NCBI GenBank assembly: GCA_036898135.1 | Contig: CM072516.1 | Span: forward strand, 20,264,693 to 20,328,692 | DNA from: Oncomelania hupensis | Taxonomy: Eukaryota > Mollusca > Gastropoda > Littorinimorpha > Pomatiopsidae | Reading direction: 5' to 3' | DNA length: 64,000 nucleotides | Shown: piece by piece, positions 57,167 through 64,000 of the stretch | How the letters are laid out: each line of letters opens with the position of its first letter | Position numbering within the stretch: the stretch's first letter is position 1 | The notes under the pieces: model-generated | What the model was told of the DNA's origin: nothing | The model's input: the letters and a program-made list of their open reading frames with translations, nothing else | Databases searched by the model: none | Made by a program: the position numbers and the translations under genes

Positions 57167-57801
57167 TGTTACACTCAGTTTGATGTTGGTGTTTTCTATC
57201 AGTATCTGATTCAGCCCCGATGCTTGAATTCCTGATAGGGTGTAACTCAGATTCGTTTATTCACACAGCCCGTCCAAACAGCGTACAAGTCACAAAGTCG
57301 ACGTATGAAGTTTTCCACTTTTATTCAGCACACATCAACAACTGCATACAATTCTCAATTCAACTCAACAACTTTCACAGCAACTTTCCAAATCACTATC
57401 AACAACTTTACTCTCCCAACAGCGACTCGGCTCACGATTAAATAACCTCTCTCTTTTCTGGAACAATAGGGTACATGGTAGAAATGACGTACTGCCACCA
57501 ATCGAACTAAAGATCGTCATCACTGGCTTACGTCATTACACATTTTCTCTACTTCCGGGAACATTCACGACCTTCGATATCCATCCGGAAATTTCTATCA
57601 AGAGTAAACACGCATATCCAGAAGATTCTCAACTAATATCGACTAACGCAAATTATCAACGTTATACAAAGCCTCTCCTAACAACAATGCAAACTCAAAT
57701 CAAAGGTAAATAAACTCTATTATTGAATACTTTGCAAAACGAAACGATTAGATCTATCGTATACGTTTCCGACGTACTACCATTCGCGTTTCAACGTAAC
57801 A
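57167..57801 (-). repeat. 3' LTR of Gmr1-like copy 2
   Basis: 635 bases with TGTTAC/GTAACA inverted ends. Preceded on the minus strand by a purine tract (complement of 57802-57815, TGAGTGGGGGGTTA). Confidence 0.93.
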
Positions 57802-57884
57802 TAACCCCCCACTCAAGAAGAAATTTACCCAATTTCTTTCAACAACGTTGAAACGTAATGCACAAACAAAGTCCACAATTGAAA

Positions 57885-58120
57885 CTAATTTAAGACTTTC
57901 TGAATACTGTAATTGCGCTCAGCTTATCTACACAGAGTCAATGGTTTTCATCTTCAAATCTGCCTGGATAATGACAATGTTCACAGTTCATTCACACAGA
58001 GTCAAAGTTTCTCATCTGCAAGTCTTTCTGGATACTGTCAATGTTCACAGATCATTTACCCAGTCAACATTTTTCATTTTCAAGTCTGTCATCACCAATA
58101 TTCTTAGTTCGTCCACACAA
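57885..58120 (-). repeat. 3' UTR minisatellite of Gmr1-like copy 2
   Basis: Three to four diverged units of about 57-62 bases, each with an ATTGACTCTGTGT-like start, GAACTGTGAACATTG and a CAGTATCCAGA-type end on the minus strand. The other Gmr1-like copies here (45703-45839, 54700-54835) hold a single unit. Confidence 0.7.
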
Positions 58121-61100
58121 TCAATGTTCTTTCGTTCGCAAGGAATCGACGCCCTCGTCAGTTGCGGTTGTCATTGGCCCAGGGTCAAAGACGATGATCA
58201 CGTGGGCTTCCCTGGAATCAGTGCGTCCTCCGTTGTCTCCTTCTTCCATCGGATGTCCGACGCAGTCGACGTTGTCAGCTCCCAGGATGCATTCGCTGGG
58301 TCTCACGGTCAGGTTGGCTTCTGCGGGACGGTGGAACAGCTCCCTCAAGGTCTGCAGATGCTCCTTCCAGGTCTGGGTGTGGACTTCATGTTCGACCAAA
58401 GTCGTAGAGCCTGGGACATCGCTGAAGTTGTGGGGAAACTCGCCCATAAGGTCCTTGAGCTCCATCTTTTGACCTTCTGTCAAGCGTGGTCCTAGCTTAA
58501 CATCATCGATGCCTTCTTTGCTATCGAAGTCTCCCAGTTCCAACAGTTCTTCCCTGTCAAAGCTGTCGTCGGTCACAGCTGCTGTTGCCGCATGTACAGT
58601 CTCTGGCGGCCTCTCCACGTACAGCTTAAGGAGGTTGGCGTGGTATATCTTGGAATGCGGGCCGACCTTCACCTTATAATCGTTGATCCCCACCACGGTC
58701 TCCACTTCGTACGGGCCTTTCCACTGCATCAGCAACTTATTGTGATCGGTAGGTAGCAGCACCAGCACTTTGTTGCCAGGTTTAAACTTCCTGTTCACAG
58801 CCCTACGGTCATAGTAGTGCTTTCCACAGTCCTGGGACTTCTTCAGGTTTTCTCTGGCTATCTCGAGAGTCTGCTCCAGCTTCTCCCGTAGCTCAAACAC
58901 GTACTGGTAACTGTTCTTCACCTCTGGGGTGTCCACTTCCTTCGTCCACAGTTCTTTCAGGATGTGCATCGGCCCTCGGATGGTTCTTCCGTACAGCAGC
59001 TCGAACGGAGAAAAGCCGGTGGACTCCTGCGGTACTTCTCTGTAGGCGAAAAGTAAGGCGTTGATGTAACGATGCCATTGTCTGGGCTGCTCGCTGCACA
59101 GTTTCTTCAGGGTGGACTTCAACGTAGCATTGAACTTTTCGACAAGCCCGTTGCACATTGGATGGTAGGGTGTCGTAGACAAATGCCGGATGCTCAGCAG
59201 TCTGTTGACCTCCTTCATGCAGTCAGAGACGAACTGCGTCCCGAGGTCTGTCAGAATTTCTTCAGGCACTCCAAGTCTACTGAACATGTCCACCAGCGCC
59301 TCTGCAACAGTTTCAGTGTCAATCTTCTTCAGAGGCACTGCTTCTGGGTACCGAGTCGCATAGTCCACTAAGGTCAGTACCCACCGATGACCTTCTTCAC
59401 TCGGAGGTCTTATTTCGCCGATTAAGTCTAAGGCCACCCTCTTAAAAGGTCGGTCGATCAGAGGCATCCTCTGCATAGGCACTTTCGGGACCCTTCCTCG
59501 AGGTATGGTCTTCTGGCAAATGTCACACGATCGGCAGAAACGGCTGACGTCCGCATGAAGCCCTGGCCAGTAGAACACCGCCTGGATTCTGTCTGACGTC
59601 TTTCTGATGCCTAGGTGACCTCCCATGATAGAGTCATGAGCTACTTCCATCACTTGGCGCCTTAGGGGTAACGGTACCAATACTTGACGTAGTGGTTTCC
59701 CTCCATTGACCCTCGGGTGCTGGAAGATTCGTTACAAGATCTTGGCCTTCACCTCAAAGTAGACCGTACCACTGCCTTTGGTCACGTGGTCTTGGCGGTT
59801 CCTGTACTTGTTTAAAGTACTATCAGCTTCCTGGAGCTGGATCAGCTTATCTCGGTCCACGATGGCAGCTTTAGAGTTGTCGGCGACCTTCAGTGGCGTA
59901 GACGTCTTGTCTCTCTTGGCCTGGGCCCTGGTAGTGACAGCACCGACGATCTCTGGTCGGCAGGGCTGAGCCGGAGTAACCACATTGTCCCGTAGCAGCT
60001 CTGTAAGGTCTCCATCGGGAAATGGCAATGGATCCTCCTCCACAACTTCGACGTGTTGAGTTGAGGCAGGACTCCACTCTGGATCGGGGTCGTCGGGTCG
60101 TCTCGCGCCGTCGATATTCCCGATCATCAAATCATACAGCGGCTTCTTCAGGCAAACCGCTTCGACTTCGCCTATGTAGACAGGGGTGTTGACATGAATC
60201 TTCGCAACTGGCGCTCTCACACCTTTGCTGTCGGCCATAAGTGTCCATTTTGAATCGCCAGTGAACTGTTCTTTAGCGATTAGGTCTTCTCTGACGATGA
60301 CCCCACTGCAGCCAGAGTCTCTTAAAACAGTCACTTCATGATTTCCGACGCGTCCCTTGGAAACAGGCATGTTCTGTACGGTCACAGCTGCGCTGGCGAC
60401 GACGGGGATGGATTTCCCGTTGGCAAGGAGGAGTTGGCCATCAGTCATGCACTCTTGCACGTCCTCAGGGGTAGCTGTGCGCTCGGTCTCACTCGGAAGA
60501 ATGACGCTCCCGCCGCACACTTGATGGTCAGATCTACTGGTTTGCCGTTGATTGGAGAACCGCCTCTGCCGGTTGCCCGCCGCTGCATTGTCCGTACTGC
60601 TCCGCTGTCCGCTACTTTTGTTTTGAGGACAATTAACCGCCCTGTGGCCTGTAGCGTTGCAGGTGAAACAGCCTCTTGAATGCCCTTCCCTGGGAGGTGG
60701 CGTGGAGTCAGTGTGTCTCTGGCTCGTCTGGCTCCCCTGGATCTGGTTCCCATGGCTTGCCGTCTTCTGAAAGTGTTTCGTCGCGCTGGGTGGCCCCAAC
60801 GTTTTCTCATGAGCGATGAGATATCTTTCAGCAGCCTCAGCAACGTCTTTTAGCGTCTGCAACTTTTGTTCTTCTAAGTGGGTCGCTAGGTCCTTGTGAC
60901 AGGCATTGAGAAATTGTTCCTTCACGATCAGGTCATGGAGACTGTCGTAAGACTTCGTTTCGCCTGATAACTCCACCCACTTGCGTAGATATGACGACAG
61001 GCGCTCCACAAACTGCTTTGGCGTCTCGCCTGACTTAGGCCGGCATTCACGGAAGCGTTTACGGTAGCCCTTCTCTGTAAAGTTGTAGCACTGCAATAGG

Positions 61101-61626
61101 GCCTCTTTCAAGACGTCGTAGTCTTTAGCGTCATCGTCCGACAATCTGGTGTAGACGTCGAGTGCTTCTCCCGTCAGGAGTGCACTTAGTCGAATCGCCC
61201 AGTCTTGAGGTTGCCAGTTAGAGCTTTTGGCAAACCTTTCAAATCTCGCCAGATAACAGTCAATCTGGTCCTTCCCGTCGACGAAACTGGCAATCTTGGA
61301 GCCGTATGGTCGTTGGTGACTTGTGGCGCATGCTGATTGTTCTGGATACGCGCCAACTCTAGCTGGTATTGACGCTCAGCCTCTCTTTCCTCTCTTTCTT
61401 CACGACGTCGTTGCTCTTCTTTCTCTTGCCGCTGCTGTTCAATTTCTAGACGCTTCTGTTCTAGTTCTATTTCTTTTTCTAGACGCTTCTCTTCCAATTC
61501 TCTTTCTTCACGGCGACGCTGCTCTTCTAATTCTCGTTCTTGTATTCTCTCCTGGGATTTGACGTACTCCGTCAGCTGTTTGCCTTTTAGATTCAGTTGA
61601 ATCCCTTTCTGCCAGAAGTCAGCCAT
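58121..61626 (-). pseudogene. gag-pol of Gmr1-like copy 2: gag, zinc knuckle, protease, integrase; no RT core
   Basis: Start ATG 61626 (MADFWQKGIQLNLKGKQLTE). Charged helical repeats (about 61540-61380), then a capsid region. One 1-base frame change near 61290. The zinc knuckle CFTCNATGHRAVNC (CX2CX4HX4C) is intact. gag and protease share one frame; the protease has LRDSGCSGVIV. A single TAA (59731-59733) precedes the integrase: HDSIMGGHLG, CRSCDIC, VALDLIGEI, ILTDLGTQF, CNGLVEKFNATL, all key residues present. After the linker (LVEHEVH) the frame jumps, without a break, to the end of RT (TWKEHLQTLRELFH), skipping about 150 codons. It ends in the family tail at 58121. Confidence 0.9.
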
Positions 61627-61634
61627 CTTGATGC

Positions 61635-61742
61635 TTCTGGAAAGTTCTTTTCAAGAAAGTTCTTTTTCTAGAAAGTTCTTTTCTGGAAGGTTCTTCTTCT
61701 AGAAAGTTCTTGACTGTAGAGTTCTTTTTTTCTGGAAAGTTC
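61635..61742. promoter_or_regulatory. Cluster of six perfect heat-shock-element 13-mers in the Gmr1-like leader
   Basis: TTCnnGAAnnTTC matches occur at 61635-61647, 61650-61662, 61666-61678, 61681-61693, 61697-61709 and 61730-61742; five are spaced 15-16 bases apart. They lie 9-116 bases upstream of the gag ATG, in the transcribed leader. The 13-mer is the established trimeric binding site of heat-shock factor. Copy 1 has one match at the same place (30064-30076). Function is inferred. Confidence 0.6.
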
Positions 61743-62182
61743 TTGACTGTGCTGTACCTTTCTAGACTGTTCTAGAACAGCACGCTTTCTGCAGTAGCGC
61801 TGATGCTTGTCACTAGTCGCCTTCGCTGACGCAGGCCCCGCTGTCCTCGTCGTATGCGACGCTGCACCACGCTGGTGTTGATGTATACGCTCCTGTGCTG
61901 AAGTAGACGCGACGTCCGCTCGACGCTCGCTGTAACACTGGCGATGTAGCTCCGAGACTGTCCCTCGACGTAGTCCTGCGGCAGCCACGTAGTCCCGCTC
62001 TGTTGTTCGCTCACGAAGCAACTCTTCGGCGACTACACGCCCTTGCAGTCAACCCGAATCTATCGGATGTAGTCCCAGTATGTTGGCCCCTCTCGACGCA
62101 ACTTGTTGGCGGCTACCCTCGATGACTGCCTCTCGTAACGTTGACTCGCTTGTTGTAGCAGTTGAGCCCTTGGCTATGGCGT

Positions 62183-62205
62183 GAATCCCGGCTTGGCCCC
62201 CAAAA
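62183..62205 (-). promoter_or_regulatory. Primer-binding site of Gmr1-like copy 2
   Basis: Directly after the 5' LTR on the minus strand: TTTTGGGGGCCAAGCCGGGA. From the TGG onward it is complementary to a plausible tRNA 3' end that includes a T-arm (GAATCCCGG) and CCA. The tRNA species was not identified. Confidence 0.6.
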
Positions 62206-62840
62206 TGTTACACTCAGTTTGATGTTGGTGTTTTCTATCAGTATCTGATTCAGCCCCGATGCTTGAATTCCTGATAGGGTGTAACTCAGATTCGTTTATT
62301 CACACAGCCCGTCCAAACAGCGTACAAGTCACAAAGTCGACGTATGAAGTTTTCCACTTTTATTCAGCACACATCAACAACTGCATACAATTCTCAATTC
62401 AACTCAACAACTTTCACAGCAACTTTCCAAATCACTATCAACAACTTTACTCTCCCAACAGCGACTCGGCTCACGATTAAATAACCTCTCTCTTTTCTGG
62501 AACAATAGGGTACATGGTAGAAATGACGTACTGCCACCAATCGAACTAAAGATCGTCATCACTGGCTTACGTCATTACACATTTTCTCTACTTCCGGGAA
62601 CATTCACGACCTTCGATATCCATCCGGAAATTTCTATCAAGAGTAAACACGCATATCCAGAAGATTCTCAACTAATATCGACTAACGCAAATTATCAACG
62701 TTATACAAAGCCTCTCCTAACAACAATGCAAACTCAAATCAAAGGTAAATAAACTCTATTATTGAATACTTTGCAAAACGAAACGATTAGATCTATCGTA
62801 TACGTTTCCGACGTACTACCATTCGCGTTTCAACGTAACA
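62206..62840 (-). repeat. 5' LTR of Gmr1-like copy 2
   Basis: 635 bases, identical by eye to 57167-57801. An AATAAA is present on the minus strand near 62370, so R/U5 likely fall in its last 150 bases. Confidence 0.93.
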
Positions 62841-63545
62841 CAATGAGGATAAAAATGCACAGTCACATATGAATATAATTACACTTATGCATGCTAACAT
62901 TAAACGACAGCAAATGTGAAGTGAGATTATTTTGGGCAAACAAAACACACACACACCCACACACACATGTCATTTATTAAGTAATGAGACAGCCTTTGGA
63001 ATAAAACTGTTTTTCGTTCTGAGAGTTCTGACCCTTGGTGTTTGGTAGCGCCTTCCAGAAGGCAGGAGCTGGAAGTGGTGCGCAAGCACATGAGTGCTAT
63101 CCAGCACAAAGCAACTAGCTTTCCGCACAACACGTCTTTCATACAACACCTGCAGACTCTCTTGTTTCACTCCCACAACCCTCCCACAGACTTTCACTAC
63201 TCGATCCAGAATACTTTTGTTTTTTTACACACAAACTTCCATACCAGCAGATAAAAGAAATGGTAAGAACGGACTCAATAAAAGAAGAGTAAAAGGTCTG
63301 AAGGATGCGGCTACTGACTTGGAGATTTCGAAGTTTTTGAAGGCAGTAAATTCTAGACTGACATTTTTTGTGTATGGGCTGAGTGTTTGCAGTGAAGTTC
63401 AGTTTCTCGTCTGGTTCCCAGGTATTTGTATTGGGTGACTCTCTCGACTGTAACACCATCAATGACAAGGTCTGGAATGAGAGTGTTGTTTTTACGAAAG
63501 TCAATGACCAGTTCCTTAGTTTTCTTGACAATTCCTTAGTTTTCT
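62841..63545 (-). pseudogene. Rex1-like LINE copy 2, RT C-terminal fragment
   Basis: Minus-strand pieces: 63139-63531 (LRNLQVSSRILQTFYSSFIE, VLTISFICWYGSLCVK) and 62970-63197 ending LLPSGRRYQTPRVRTLRTKN, SFIPKAVSLLNK. These match the C-terminal region of the element at 47824-48614 in type. Frame changes near 63400 and 63190. 5' truncated at about 63545. The 3' UTR includes a CA-rich run (62945-62968) and continues at 57166. Confidence 0.7.
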
Positions 63546-63915
63546 CGATAATTCTCCCTTCCTAAACCCTTCATTTAGTGACCTAACTACAAAATTTCTT
63601 AAACTACACCAGTAAAATTTAAAGAACTCTAAAGTAAACCCGTCACTACCTGGACTTTTCCTGTTGGCATATTCTTTAACAAAAGAGGCTTCCTCTAAAG
63701 TGATTTCTCCCTCCAAAGATGTTTGCTCTTCCTGATTTAAAGTAGTAAGATCATCAACAATATTAGCAATTTCAACTTCTTCAACTTCTCTAACAGAATA
63801 TAATTTAGAATAAAAAGCTCTGACTACATTTGCGATATCTTTTTCATCCGATAAAATAATGCAATTTTTATCCAGTTTTGTTATCCTTTTATTAACGTAG
63901 TACCTTTTACAAATG

Positions 63916-63917
<2 letters not shown>
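63546..63917 (-). pseudogene. L1/Tx1-like ORF2 fragment before the RT domain
   Basis: Minus-strand reading from 63917: a YYVNKRITKLD-type block, then EGEITLEEASF, NRKSPGSDGFTLEFFKFYW and NFVVRSLNEGFRKGE. Corresponds to the region around 26000-26380 of the L1-like copy B. Cut on the right by a new element tail and on the left by the Rex1-like fragment. Confidence 0.75.
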
Positions 63918-63990
<73 letters not shown>

Positions 63991-64000
63991 GGGTTTTTAT
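63918..64000 (-). mobile_element. 3' tail of another L2-type LINE, continuing beyond the window
   Basis: (AAT)n from about 63918 to 63986, then AACGGGTTTTTAT at the edge. The L2 at 4285 begins (AAT)n AACGGATTTTTATATAGCGG in the same orientation, so this is very probably the tail of a related minus-strand copy. Confidence 0.65.

Larger units (their letters stand above)
57167..62840 (-). mobile_element. Gmr1-like element copy 2, complete, identical LTRs, RT core deleted
   Basis: 5674 bases with LTRs at 62206-62840 (5') and 57167-57801 (3'), TSD CAATG on both sides. By eye the two 635-base LTRs are identical, so the insertion is very recent. Internal order on the minus strand: primer-binding site, leader with heat-shock elements, gag-protease-integrase ORF, deleted RT, tail, 3' UTR minisatellite, purine tract. 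Unable to encode a working RT, so its movement needed help in trans, or the deletion arose during its last reverse transcription. Confidence 0.92.

Noticed and set aside
62259..62480. Identical 73-codon frames in both LTRs (also 57220-57441)
   Set aside because: Identical because the LTRs are identical; antisense to the element and without a domain.

Overview
The window is AT-rich eukaryotic DNA made almost entirely of transposable elements nested in one another, plus the decayed remains of a large DNA virus. The mix (RTE, L2/CR1, I-like, L1/Tx1-like and Rex1-like LINEs, a tRNA-headed SINE, Gmr1-like Ty3/gypsy elements, a C-type lectin exon) suggests an invertebrate animal. I think a marine mollusc is most likely, but that is inference. 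I see no bacterial operon, rRNA, CRISPR array or free-standing tRNA gene.

Layout. 1-13223: remnant of an endogenous Polinton/adintovirus-like virus: small broken virion-type genes, one intact 231-codon gene, a capsid-type gene and a packaging-ATPase gene. An L2-type LINE with an intact 1137-codon ORF2 (4285-8049, TSD TAATTA) splits the capsid gene. An RTE LINE (9424-12763, 14-bp TSD) splits the ATPase gene. 13745-20886: an L1-like LINE on the minus strand, split by a full-length I-like LINE (13923-19239, 12-bp TSD) that pairs an SGNH-esterase ORF1 with an EN-RT-RNase H ORF2. 20890-28640: a long plus-strand L1-like LINE with both ORFs and a SINE in its spacer. 28996-29330: another L1 scrap.

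29352-46439: one Gmr1-like element (integrase before reverse transcriptase) stretched to 17 kb by later insertions, most with matching target-site duplications: a TIR element, a 1.6-kb solo LTR, an RTE that carries an L2 that carries a 2.0-kb solo LTR, and a 1.1-kb LTR-like element. 46440-49622: RTE with a Rex1-like LINE inside. 49795-51773: long LTR. 51944-53160: RTE fragment. 53653-53876: C-type lectin exon whose splice-donor end is tandemly repeated. 54496-57036: Gmr1 3' end and another long LTR. 57037-63545: Rex1-like LINE split by a very young Gmr1-like element (57167-62840) with identical 635-bp LTRs, TSD CAATG, no RT core, and six perfect heat-shock-element 13-mers just before gag. 63546-64000: L1 scrap and the start of another L2-type tail.

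Relative ages follow from nesting. The virus and L1A are old hosts. The L2 at 4285, the I-like element and the Gmr1 copy at 57167 are young. Retroelement proteins act in their own mobilisation. Apart from the lectin exon, no host gene is visible.
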